Origin: Campylobacteraceae bacterium
GTDB taxonomy: Bacteria > Campylobacterota > Campylobacteria > Campylobacterales > Sulfurovaceae
DNA: 18,607 nt
NCBI GenBank assembly: GCA_026995985.1
Contig: JALWNF010000104.1
Location: 1-18,607, forward strand
Direction: 5' to 3'
Shown here: positions 7,561 to 13,809 of the stretch, piece after piece
Layout of the letters: every line of letters begins with the position of its first letter
Position numbering within the stretch: the first letter of the stretch is position 1
Position numbers and translations under genes: made by a program
Notes under the pieces: generated by a model
What the model saw: the letters and a program-made list of their open reading frames with translations, nothing else
What the model was told of the DNA's origin: nothing
The model's database searches: none

Positions 7561-8299
7561 GATTTTTTAAACTATTCAGCAAAACTACTAATTGATACAC
7601 TGTTGTTGATGGATTATCATCTTCAGGTTTATGATAACTTCCATAAGACTTTAATAGAGTTTCTGCATTTTTAATTGCATCTTCTTGAAAAGATAATAAA
7701 GCTTTAAAAATATGCTTTGTATAGCTCTCTTCTTTGATATTATCTTTTGTTAATTTTGAAAAAATATGAGGTTCTATTTCTTTTAATTTAATAATTACTT
7801 TTTCTATAATTTCATCTCTCATAATAGCTGTATCTCTATAATCAAAATGTAAAAGATACCACAATTCAAAAGAATCATTAGAATATGCAACATCTATATG
7901 TAAATCTTTTCTTCTACTTTTAGCATTTTTTAGTGCTTCTTTAAAGTTCTCTTTTGTATGTCCACCACCTTTGTATTTACTATCTCTATCAATTACAATC
8001 CATTTATGTTCATAGTCTTTGTATGTAAGTCCATTTTTATTGTATTTTTTTAAATTATTTAAAACACCTGTTGGTTCAGTATGCCCATCATGTGGAACAA
8101 TGATAACAGAGTTTGGTGTGATTTTTTTATTATTTATTAGTTTGTCAATTATCATTTGAAAATATGTAGGAGATGAAACACTATCTTCACAAGCAATAAT
8201 AATACTTTTAACTAGTTCTTTGTTTGCTTTTTTTCTTGCAAAGTCTCTTTTTGCTTTTTCTCTTTTAAAAAGCTTATCCCCTCCTCTTCGTCTTGCCAT
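7556..8299 (-). CDS. rloB: RloB/AbiLii-like Toprim-type defence protein
   Basis: A 247-aa protein of the RloB family. After a highly basic N-terminus (1-30) comes IIIACEDSVSSPTYFQ (33-48), the RloB counterpart of CEGExTEPxYF with the Toprim glutamate (Glu38). IVIDRDSKY (101-109) gives the DxD metal pair Asp104/Asp106. The family hallmark YSNDSFELWYLLHF lies at 139-152. Toprim domains of this kind are predicted nucleases. RloB acts with an RloA-type ATPase; the pair corresponds to the AbiL abortive-infection system of Lactococcus and to genes linked to type I restriction loci in Campylobacter. Here it follows the ATPase gene by 8 bp, with an AGG overlapping that gene's stop, so the two are translationally close. 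No restriction-modification gene is nearby. Its stop codon sits in the left island-end repeat. Confidence 0.85.
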   Translation of the reverse strand: MARRRGGDKLFKREKAKRDFARKKANKELVKSIIIACEDSVSSPTYFQMIIDKLINNKKITPNSVIIVPHDGHTEPTGVLNNLKKYNKNGLTYKDYEHKWIVIDRDSKYKGGGHTKENFKEALKNAKSRRKDLHIDVAYSNDSFELWYLLHFDYRDTAIMRDEIIEKVIIKLKEIEPHIFSKLTKDNIKEESYTKHIFKALLSFQEDAIKNAETLLKSYGSYHKPEDDNPSTTVYQLVVLLNSLKNL

Positions 8300-8307
8300 A
8301 AAATTGC

Positions 8308-9582
8308 CTAAAATTCAAATTTTCCAAGATATGGAATAGCACCATATTTCCCTTGGATATATTGTTTTTCAAAATCCTCTTTAGCTCGAACTCCTTTAAA
8401 TTGTGATAGTGAATACAAATCAGTAGAACCATATTTATCTTTTTCTGTTAGCCAAATTTGATCTCTTCTAAAAATATAAGGTTTTAATAAATTTGTATCA
8501 TGCGTTGCAAAAATAAGTTGAGCATTTTTACTATTTATATCTTTATCATGAAATAATTGAATTAGATGCCTAGTTAATATTGGATGTAAACTAGCATCTA
8601 ACTCATCGATAATTAAAATTTTACCATTTTGTAATGTATCTATAATTGGTGCTGACATAGCAAAAAACTTTCTTGTTCCTTTTGATTCTTCTTTATCTAA
8701 TTCAAAAATTACTTCACCAATAACATTACCATCACTATCATACTTTTTATGTTTTGTATTAATCTCAATGGATTTTAAACCACCATCATTTAAAATCTCT
8801 TTTTTTAGACTATTAGGCATTGGCAACTTCTCAATAACATCTAAAGGAACATCATTTTCCTCTATACTGATATCATCTATATCAATATCTGCTGTTTTAA
8901 CAAGTTCAACAATTTTATTTTTAAAATTTTCATCTTCCATCTTTTTCATAGTAAAGTTTATATAACTTTGATGATCCATTCCATCAATCATATTGAAGTT
9001 ATAAAACCACTTTAGAATAGATTTTGAAATCTCTCCATCTTCTTGGTCACATTTCCATATAAAAAGTTGATTTTTAGCAATTTTGATTTTTTGATTTTTT
9101 TTATCAAAAAATTGATACCCCTCTTTAAATCTATTTGGATTTACATAGTCATCTTCATCAATATCTCTAAAAAATAATTTTGCCTCTTTTCCTTTTTCAT
9201 CTGCGAATAGCCATTCTGAATAGATAGTATGACTATCCATTTCAAAACCATATCTATATTTTATATTATTAATAAAAAAAACTATTTCAAAGAAACTTGA
9301 AGTATCTTCTGTATCACTACATAACTTAAAAGGTTCATGAGGTAATCTGTCAATAGATTGCAAAATTTTAAATCTATTTAACACAAAACTACCCATAAAT
9401 GCTAATGCTCTTAAAAAGTTACTTTTTCCACTAGCGTTTGCACCATAGATAATTGCACTTGATAAAAGCTTGTAATCCCTTATATCAAAGGTATTACCAA
9501 TATCTTTTGTAGATGTAAGCATACTAAATTTAACACTATTTTTGATAGATTTAAAATTATTTACAGTAAATTCAACTAACAT
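8308..9582 (-). CDS. rloA: RloA/AbiLi-like AAA (SMC-type) ATPase of a defence pair
   Basis: A 424-aa ATPase of the AAA_15/AAA_21 (OLD-like) group. The N-terminus has the usual LVEFTVNNFKSIKN opening. Walker A is GANASGKS (47-54). A long variable insertion (about 85-270) follows, then an ABC-signature-like EESKGTRKFF (298-307), Walker B ILIIDELDASLHP (322-334) and the switch histidine in IFATHD (357-362). Such ATPases sense infection and license their partner nuclease; the partner here is RloB directly downstream. Start chosen at 9582, with AAAGGAAAAAG just before the ATG. The pair is orphan: no methylase or restriction subunit lies beside it. Family is clear; whether the pair is active against phage is inference. 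Confidence 0.85.
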   Translation of the reverse strand: MLVEFTVNNFKSIKNSVKFSMLTSTKDIGNTFDIRDYKLLSSAIIYGANASGKSNFLRALAFMGSFVLNRFKILQSIDRLPHEPFKLCSDTEDTSSFFEIVFFINNIKYRYGFEMDSHTIYSEWLFADEKGKEAKLFFRDIDEDDYVNPNRFKEGYQFFDKKNQKIKIAKNQLFIWKCDQEDGEISKSILKWFYNFNMIDGMDHQSYINFTMKKMEDENFKNKIVELVKTADIDIDDISIEENDVPLDVIEKLPMPNSLKKEILNDGGLKSIEINTKHKKYDSDGNVIGEVIFELDKEESKGTRKFFAMSAPIIDTLQNGKILIIDELDASLHPILTRHLIQLFHDKDINSKNAQLIFATHDTNLLKPYIFRRDQIWLTEKDKYGSTDLYSLSQFKGVRAKEDFEKQYIQGKYGAIPYLGKFEF

Positions 9583-9762
9583 CTTTTTCCTTTATATTGT
9601 CAAACTTTATCAAAATAAAACTTGATTTTGCATTAAATCGTCAAAAATAGATTTTATTTTAGTAGAATTGTAAATTTTGCTATAAGTATGTGTCTAACTA
9701 TTTATTCAATGAACACTATAACACAACTTAGGATTAATATTGAACAAAATATAATTCGCAAT

Positions 9763-9792
9763 CCTCTTCCATAATCTACGATTTGGGAGAGG
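9763..9792. other. IS605-type left-end hairpin
   Basis: CCTCTTCC pairs with GGGAGAGG (one T-G wobble) around a 14-nt loop. This is the subterminal structure that TnpA recognises in single-stranded DNA. Confidence 0.65.
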
Positions 9793-9798
9793 TTAGAA

Positions 9799-9906
9799 TT
9801 ATAGAGGCTTGTCTTGATTGCGTATATATTCTTTTATAGTCTCAATTATAGCTCCATCAATAGATAAAATATAGCAAGATGGAGACCAAAAAAGGTTTCC
9901 AATATT
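9799..9906 (-). pseudogene. tnpA: Remnant of Y1 transposase tnpA (C-terminal ~36 codons)
   Basis: On the minus strand an open frame ends at TAA (9801-9799) and reads NLFWSPSCYILSIDG then IIETIKEYIRNQDKPL. This matches the conserved C-terminus of IS200/IS605 TnpA (WSPSYFVATVGG, then ETVKRYIENQ). The frame meets a stop at 9909-9907. The HUH motif and most of the catalytic domain are missing, so the enzyme is dead. Its position, divergent from tnpB and next to the left hairpin, is that of an intact IS605. Confidence 0.75.
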
Positions 9907-9965
9907 CTATTTTTAAATAAACTATGTTAAAATTATAACATAAAAAAACAATAATCATAAATAAA

Positions 9966-11315
9966 ATGAAAATAGTAAAAACAGCAAAACTAAAAATTAT
10001 AACTCATACAAAAAACTTTGATGAGACAATAAAAATCTATAATCAAGCATTGAGTTTTTACATTATTGTTTGTGAACAAGAGTATATTAATCTTCAAGAC
10101 AAAAAATCAAAAGAGAAACTAAAATATATAGAGTCTATAACACATAGAACAGCAAAGAATAAAAATATAAAATACGACTTCGATAAAGATTTTTATAAAT
10201 TTCCATCATATCTAAGAAGAGCCGTAATTATGGAAGCATTAGGGGTTATAGATAGCCACTTTTCACGACTAGAAATTTGGGAAGAGAAAAAAGCAAAAGC
10301 AGTATCAAAAGGAAAAAGATTCCATGAAAAAGCACCAAAAATAAACTATCAACCAAACTCATTCCCAACTCTCTACAAAGATAATATGTGGAATAAAATA
10401 GAAGAGGGAAGAGCAAAAATCAAAGTTTTTAAAAATAGTGATTGGGTATGGATAGATATAGAGTACTCAACCAAATCTCTAAAATCAGGACAAAAGTATA
10501 GATTTAAAAATTTTAAAGAGTTTAACCCAATGTTGGTTAAAAAAGGAAAAAAGTATTTTCTCCATATTTCCTATGAAACAGATGTTAAACTTAACTCAAC
10601 TCCTCTAAAAAAACAGAGAGTTATAGGGGTTGATTTAGGTTTAACAAATAGTGCAGTTTGTAGCTGTATAGATATAGATGGAACTGTCTTGGATAGATTG
10701 TTTATCAATCAACCCAAAGAAAAAGACCAACTATCTCACAGAGTAAACAAACTCTCAAAAGCTAAACGAAAATCTGGAATATTTAATGAAAAACCAAACC
10801 ATTGGAGAAGAATTAACAATCTACAAAAGTTTATAATCCAAGATACTGTAGATAAGATTGTAGAGTTTGCAATCAAAAACAGAGCAGATGTTATTGTATT
10901 TGAGTATCTTGGAAAGATGAGACTACCACACAATACATTTGGAGCAAAAAGATTAAGAGCCAAGTTACAATTTTGGGCAAAACTAAAGATTCAACAAAAA
11001 GTTGGAGAGAAGGCACATAGTTTTGGGATTAGATATTCAAGAGTGATAGCAAGAGGAACTTCTATCTATGCTTATGATGGAAGTGGAGTTCTAAAGAGAA
11101 GTTATAAGAGAGATATTGCTACTTTTGCAAATGGAAAAATCTATCATAGTGATTTATCAGCCTCTTATAATATTGCTAGTCGATATTTTACAAGAGCTAT
11201 TTTAAAACCCTTGTCTGAAAAGTCAAGGTTGCAAGTTGAGGCAAAAGTTCCTCAGCTTGTAGACAGAACCAGTCATACTTTGTCTTCGTTAATTAAGTTA
11301 AGAGAGGTTGCTTAG
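9966..11315 (+). CDS. tnpB: TnpB (IS605 OrfB) RNA-guided nuclease, zinc-ribbon-less type
   Basis: A 449-aa TnpB. The RuvC triad is complete: Asp223 in GVDLGLTNSA, Glu313 in VIVFEYLGKM, and Asp396 in HSDLSASYNIA. The helical/wedge N-terminal half occupies 1-215. The zinc ribbon normally between the Glu and last Asp (CxxC ... CxxC) has no cysteine: RGTSIYAYDGSG stands where TSQxCSxCG is expected, and ATFANGKIYHSD replaces the second pair. A TnpB group with this GTSxxAYDGSG pattern is known from memory in Firmicutes, so it is a lineage and not decay. TnpB cuts DNA guided by an RNA made from the element's right end, promoting element retention. No ribosome binding site is clear before the ATG at 9966. 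The stop lies inside a GCTTAG/CTAAGC hairpin. Sequence looks intact with no frameshift. Confidence 0.88.
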   Translation: MKIVKTAKLKIITHTKNFDETIKIYNQALSFYIIVCEQEYINLQDKKSKEKLKYIESITHRTAKNKNIKYDFDKDFYKFPSYLRRAVIMEALGVIDSHFSRLEIWEEKKAKAVSKGKRFHEKAPKINYQPNSFPTLYKDNMWNKIEEGRAKIKVFKNSDWVWIDIEYSTKSLKSGQKYRFKNFKEFNPMLVKKGKKYFLHISYETDVKLNSTPLKKQRVIGVDLGLTNSAVCSCIDIDGTVLDRLFINQPKEKDQLSHRVNKLSKAKRKSGIFNEKPNHWRRINNLQKFIIQDTVDKIVEFAIKNRADVIVFEYLGKMRLPHNTFGAKRLRAKLQFWAKLKIQQKVGEKAHSFGIRYSRVIARGTSIYAYDGSGVLKRSYKRDIATFANGKIYHSDLSASYNIASRYFTRAILKPLSEKSRLQVEAKVPQLVDRTSHTLSSLIKLREVA

Positions 11316-11396
11316 TTTGGCTAAGCATTACTCCTTTTATCTCGTATTCATGACAAATGAAGCCTCTCCCACGAAGGTCTCTTTGATTTGGGAGAG
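11200..11396 (+). ncRNA. Candidate omega RNA (reRNA) at the tnpB 3' end and right end
   Basis: TnpB guide RNAs normally overlap the 3' end of tnpB and run to the element's right tip, with the guide taken from flanking DNA. This interval holds two stems: GCTTAG/CTAAGC (11310-11315/11321-11326) and CTCTCCCA/TGGGAGAG (11364-11371/11389-11396). The 5' limit is a guess. If the right tip is near 11400, the guide would come from the first bases of the fic fragment. Confidence 0.35.
11364..11396. other. IS605-type right-end hairpin
   Basis: A perfect 8-bp stem (CTCTCCCA/TGGGAGAG) with a 17-nt loop lies directly before fic coding resumes. It shares the 12-mer GATTTGGGAGAG with the left-end hairpin. 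Confidence 0.7.
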
Positions 11397-11397
11397 T

Positions 11398-11616
11398 GAG
11401 GTTCACAGGATTCATCCATTTGCAGATGGAAATGGAAGAGTTGGAAGACTGCTAATGGCTTATCAAGCTATTCAAAATAATATAGTTCCACCATTAATTA
11501 AAAATGAAAGCAGAGATAAATACCTCAAAGCTATAAATGAAAAAAATGTTTTATTTAAATTTTTAGAAGAAAGTATAGATAGAAGTTTGGAGTTAATAGA
11601 CAGTTTAAATGTCTAA
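11398..11616 (+). pseudogene. Truncated Fic-domain protein (C-terminal fragment joined to the IS right end)
   Basis: The frame reads VHRIHPFADGNGRVGRLLM, which contains the entire Fic active-site motif HPFxDGNGRxxR used to transfer AMP or related groups to target proteins. About 55 further residues follow to a stop at 11614-11616. Nothing before Val (11401) looks like Fic: the codons upstream belong to the IS right-end hairpin, and an ATG at 11308 in the same frame lies inside the tnpB end. No N-terminal Fic half is present left of the IS, so this is not a simple insertion; the 5' half was lost or exchanged. A chimeric 102-aa protein from 11308 could be made but lacks most of the Fic fold. 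The stop codon lies in the right island-end repeat. Confidence 0.75.
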
Positions 11617-11657
11617 CAAATCTTAGACAAACCTATTGGTGAAGTCAATAGGTCTAA
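11611..11657. repeat. Right copy of the inverted island-end repeat, with two hairpins
   Basis: TCTAACAAA (11612-11620) carries the fic stop codon, and AAACCTATTGGTGAAGTCAA (11629-11648) follows; both are found inverted at 7514-7560. This copy also folds. GTCTAA/TTAGAC (11611-11616/11623-11628) is one stem. ACCTATTG/CAATAGGT (11631-11638/11646-11653) is a perfect 8-bp stem with a 7-nt loop, extendable by TTAG/CTAA. No T tract follows on either strand, so an ordinary terminator is unlikely. Confidence 0.75.
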
Positions 11658-11706
11658 TATATTTGTAAAAACTAAAAAAAAGTTTCTACAAAATAAAACT
11701 AAATTT

Positions 11707-12273
11707 TTAGTTACAAAAATCTAACAACATACCCTCTTTTACAGCCTGATAACTCTCTTCTCCTGAAAACTTCTTAACAATCTCTAGTCCAAAGCAAAGA
11801 GCAGTACCAGGTCCTCTTGAGGTCATAATATTTCCATCAACTACAACAGCTTGGTCATCTCTGTAGCCCTCTTTGGCTATCTCATCTTCTACACTAGGGT
11901 AGCAAGTATAGTTGTCTCCTAATACACCAGCTTTATTAAGAGCATAAGGAGCTGCACAGATAGCACCAACAGTTTTATCTTTGGCTTTAAACTCTTTTAG
12001 TAGATTCTGCACAGTCTCATTCTCTGCTAAAGTGTAGGTATTTTCCCAACCCCCAGGGAGTAGAATCATATCAAAATCATCAGCTACAACATTTTTGATG
12101 TTAGTATCAGCTTGGATTGTAATGCCATTTGCTCCTAAGACTAAGTTGTCATCTTTGTGTGCATCAACAGAGGCTACTCTAACACCAACTCCACCCCTTC
12201 TTAGTACATCTATTAGAGAAACAGCTTCTACCTCTTCAAATCCTTGTGCTATTGGTAATAGAATCATTGCCAT
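11707..12273 (-). CDS. DJ-1/PfpI family protein (YajL/DJ-1 type)
   Basis: A 188-aa cytoplasmic protein, the normal length for DJ-1. The nucleophile elbow AICAAPYAL places Cys106 at the same number as in human DJ-1, and Glu14 in QGFEEVEAV is the partner that lowers its pKa. LLPGGW (71-76) and TSRGPGTA (151-158) are the other two conserved turns. Family members protect against oxidative and carbonyl stress; a glyoxalase or deglycase role has been claimed and disputed. Start at 12273 is backed by AAGGAA about 9 bp before the ATG; Met3 is an alternative. The gene is transcribed towards the accessory island and ends 91 bp from the fic fragment. Confidence 0.9.
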   Translation of the reverse strand: MAMILLPIAQGFEEVEAVSLIDVLRRGGVGVRVASVDAHKDDNLVLGANGITIQADTNIKNVVADDFDMILLPGGWENTYTLAENETVQNLLKEFKAKDKTVGAICAAPYALNKAGVLGDNYTCYPSVEDEIAKEGYRDDQAVVVDGNIMTSRGPGTALCFGLEIVKKFSGEESYQAVKEGMLLDFCN

Positions 12274-12303
12274 TTTGTTATTCCTTATGTTTTTTTTAGG
12301 GGT

Positions 12304-12309
12304 ATTATA
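12304..12309 (-). promoter_or_regulatory. Probable -10 box for the DJ-1/PfpI gene
   Basis: On the minus strand TATAAT (after CTGCGA) lies 30 bp before the start at 12273. With the plus-strand box at 12363 it makes a divergent promoter pair in the 129-bp gap. Confidence 0.5.
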
Positions 12310-12362
12310 TCGCAGAATTAGAATAAAAGTTCTTTTAAAAAAATTAATTAAGAAAATTACAA

Positions 12363-12368
12363 TATAAT
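12363..12368 (+). promoter_or_regulatory. Probable -10 box for the PilT-type ATPase gene
   Basis: TATAAT lies 34 bp before the ATG at 12403 in an AT-rich gap. The ribosome binding site (GGA at 12389-12391) is weak. Confidence 0.45.
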
Positions 12369-12402
12369 TTAATAAAAAATAAAGAAATGGACTAAATGTA
12401 TT

Positions 12403-13542
12403 ATGGAAAAGAGATTACAATTTTATCTTAAAAATCTACTACACAATAATGGAAGTGACCTACACTTAAAAGCTGGTGCAATTGTACGTATTCGTGTCTA
12501 TGGAGACCTACTTAAACTAGGAGATAGAATAGTAACCCATGAGGAGTTAGATGGAATTGCACAAGCTATTTTAACTCAAAAGCAGTATAAAGAGTTGACT
12601 TTTAAAAAAGAGTTAGATGCAACATATATATTAGATGAAGAGAATCGTTTTAGGGTAAACTTTTTTTATCAGATGGATGGTCTATCTGCTGTTTTTAGGG
12701 TTATTCCTGTAAAGATTTTAACCCTAGAGGAGTTAAATCTGCCAAAGGTTATTACACAACTAGCAGAGATGCACCGTGGACTTGTTTTGGTTACAGGTGT
12801 TACAGGTTCAGGAAAATCTACAACACTAGCGGCTATGCTAAATCATATAAATCGTACTAGGAAGAAACATATTATTACAGTTGAAGACCCTATAGAGTTT
12901 GTGCATAAAGATATAGAGTGTCTAATATCTCAAAGAGGAGTAGGGCAAGATACACTCTCCTTTGCCAATGCACTAAAAGGTGCTTTACGTGAAGACCCAG
13001 ATATTATTTTAATTGGAGAGATGAGGGACTTAGAGACTATTGAGATTGCCCTACACGCTGCAAATACAGGTCACTTGGTATTCTCTACACTTCATACTTT
13101 AGATGCTAAAGAGACCATTAACCGTGTAATTGGGATGTTCCCTAAAGAGGAACAGAACCGTATTCGTATTACACTAGCATCGGTACTCTCAGGAGTAATC
13201 TCTCAACGTTTAGTTAAAACAGTTGACGGAAAGAGAGCTGCTGCGATTGAGGTGATGATACAGACACCAAGAATTGTAGATTTGATTACACAAAATCGAG
13301 ATTATGAGATTTTAGATACTATTGAAGAGGGAAAAGAGATATATGGTTCTCAGTCATTTGACCAAGCACTTATTGACCTCTATAAAGAAGAAAGGATTGA
13401 TATTGATGTTGTTATGGAGCATGCTACTAACCCTGCAGATATGAAGTTAAAGCTTGAGAAAATTGATATGCAACAGAGAGTTTTAGAGAAAAGAGAAGAG
13501 GAGATGGATATTTTTGATTTAAAAGAGGCTATAACAGAATAG
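12403..13542 (+). CDS. pilT: PilT/PilU-type retraction ATPase
   Basis: A 379-aa hexameric secretion ATPase. The N-terminal PAS-like domain (1-100) opens with the family's GSDLHLKAG (17-25). Walker A is GVTGSGKST (132-140), the Asp box TVEDPIEF (159-166), Walker B REDPDIILIGEMRD (196-209) and the His box TGHLVFSTLHT (222-232). PilT pulls type IV pili back through the envelope, driving twitching and DNA uptake. The C-terminal AIRNLIRE signature of true PilT reads IVDLITQNR here, so PilU or a Campylobacterota-specific paralogue is possible. No other pilus gene is in the window. The protein ends with a charged tail (MQQRVLEKREEEMDIFDL). Confidence 0.88.
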   Translation: MEKRLQFYLKNLLHNNGSDLHLKAGAIVRIRVYGDLLKLGDRIVTHEELDGIAQAILTQKQYKELTFKKELDATYILDEENRFRVNFFYQMDGLSAVFRVIPVKILTLEELNLPKVITQLAEMHRGLVLVTGVTGSGKSTTLAAMLNHINRTRKKHIITVEDPIEFVHKDIECLISQRGVGQDTLSFANALKGALREDPDIILIGEMRDLETIEIALHAANTGHLVFSTLHTLDAKETINRVIGMFPKEEQNRIRITLASVLSGVISQRLVKTVDGKRAAAIEVMIQTPRIVDLITQNRDYEILDTIEEGKEIYGSQSFDQALIDLYKEERIDIDVVMEHATNPADMKLKLEKIDMQQRVLEKREEEMDIFDLKEAITE

Positions 13543-13571
13543 ATACTATTTACTTTTCTAACTTTTTGTAA

Positions 13572-13577
13572 TATAAT
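13572..13577 (+). promoter_or_regulatory. Probable -10 box for the small membrane protein/coiled-coil pair
   Basis: TATAAT preceded by TTTTTGTAA lies 31 bp before the ATG at 13609, a good match to the Campylobacterota housekeeping promoter. AAAGG at 13597-13601 is the ribosome binding site. Confidence 0.55.
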
Positions 13578-13608
13578 AGAACATTAAATATTATAGAAAG
13601 GTAAAAAA

Positions 13609-13809
13609 ATGAGTAGTGGTACGGTATTGATGTGGGGAGTGGCATCAACATTTTTATTAATAGGTTCATGTCTTGTATTAAATTTACAGACCTATTATCA
13701 AGAGTTAGAGAATAAATCCCTTGTTAAGAGCAATACTCCTTTTAAAATCTCCTCTAAACTTATTTTAAGAGACCACCAAACTCATAAAAAGGTGAATAGT
13801 AATGAGTGA
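13609..13809 (+). CDS. Small single-pass membrane protein of unknown function (66 aa)
   Basis: I do not recognise a family. There is one hydrophobic segment (about 6-25, VLMWGVASTFLLIGSCLVLN) close to the N-terminus and a polar, basic C-terminal part of about 40 residues. It is likely real: it has its own promoter box and AAAGG site. Its stop codon overlaps the start of the next gene by 8 bp, which is typical of translational coupling. Confidence 0.7.
   Translation: MSSGTVLMWGVASTFLLIGSCLVLNLQTYYQELENKSLVKSNTPFKISSKLILRDHQTHKKVNSNE

Larger units (their letters stand above)
9583..9965. other. Gap between rloA and tnpB: IS left end, tnpA remnant, divergent regulatory DNA
   Basis: This 383-bp stretch has no intact gene. 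It holds about 160 bp of AT-rich DNA upstream of rloA (presumably its promoter), the IS left-end hairpin (9763-9792), the tnpA remnant (9799-9906) and a 7-bp inverted repeat TATGTTA/TAACATA (9923-9929/9936-9942) just before tnpB. No 5' part of the fic gene found at 11401 could be recognised here. Confidence 0.7.
9745..11402 (+). mobile_element. IS605-type (IS200/IS605 family) element, tnpA-deleted derivative
   Basis: The element has the IS605 order: left-end hairpin, tnpA on the minus strand, tnpB on the plus strand, right-end hairpin. The left hairpin pairs CCTCTTCC (9763-9770) with GGGAGAGG (9785-9792). The right one pairs CTCTCCCA (11364-11371) with TGGGAGAG (11389-11396). Both 3' arms contain the same 12-mer GATTTGGGAGAG in the same orientation (9780-9791 and 11385-11396), as expected for subterminal structures read by one Y1 transposase. 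Exact tips are not visible because this family makes no target duplication; the outer limits given are estimates. The right limit is set by fic coding resuming at about 11401. With tnpA reduced to a fragment, it could move only if TnpA is supplied in trans. Confidence 0.75.

Noticed and set aside
9692..9698. Third TCTAAC occurrence upstream of rloA as another cassette boundary
   Set aside because: Only six to seven bases match and the 20-nt block is absent, so chance is enough in this AT-rich DNA.
11308..11400. Start of a genuine gene giving a 102-aa Fic-like protein
   Set aside because: The first 30 codons overlap the tnpB end and the IS right hairpin and have no Fic similarity; the Fic match begins only at 11401.
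11611..11670. Integron attC site at the fic stop (GTCTAAC fits the R'' consensus RYYYAAC)
   Set aside because: No GTTRRRY partner and no complementary L''/L' arms occur within about 100 bp; the left copy at 7514-7560 also lacks a matching partner. No integrase gene is seen. Kept only as an analogy.
11691..11712. AACTAAA/TTTAGTT as a terminator of the DJ-1 gene
   Set aside because: The loop would be only two bases and the stem has no G-C core; in such AT-rich DNA it is not convincing.
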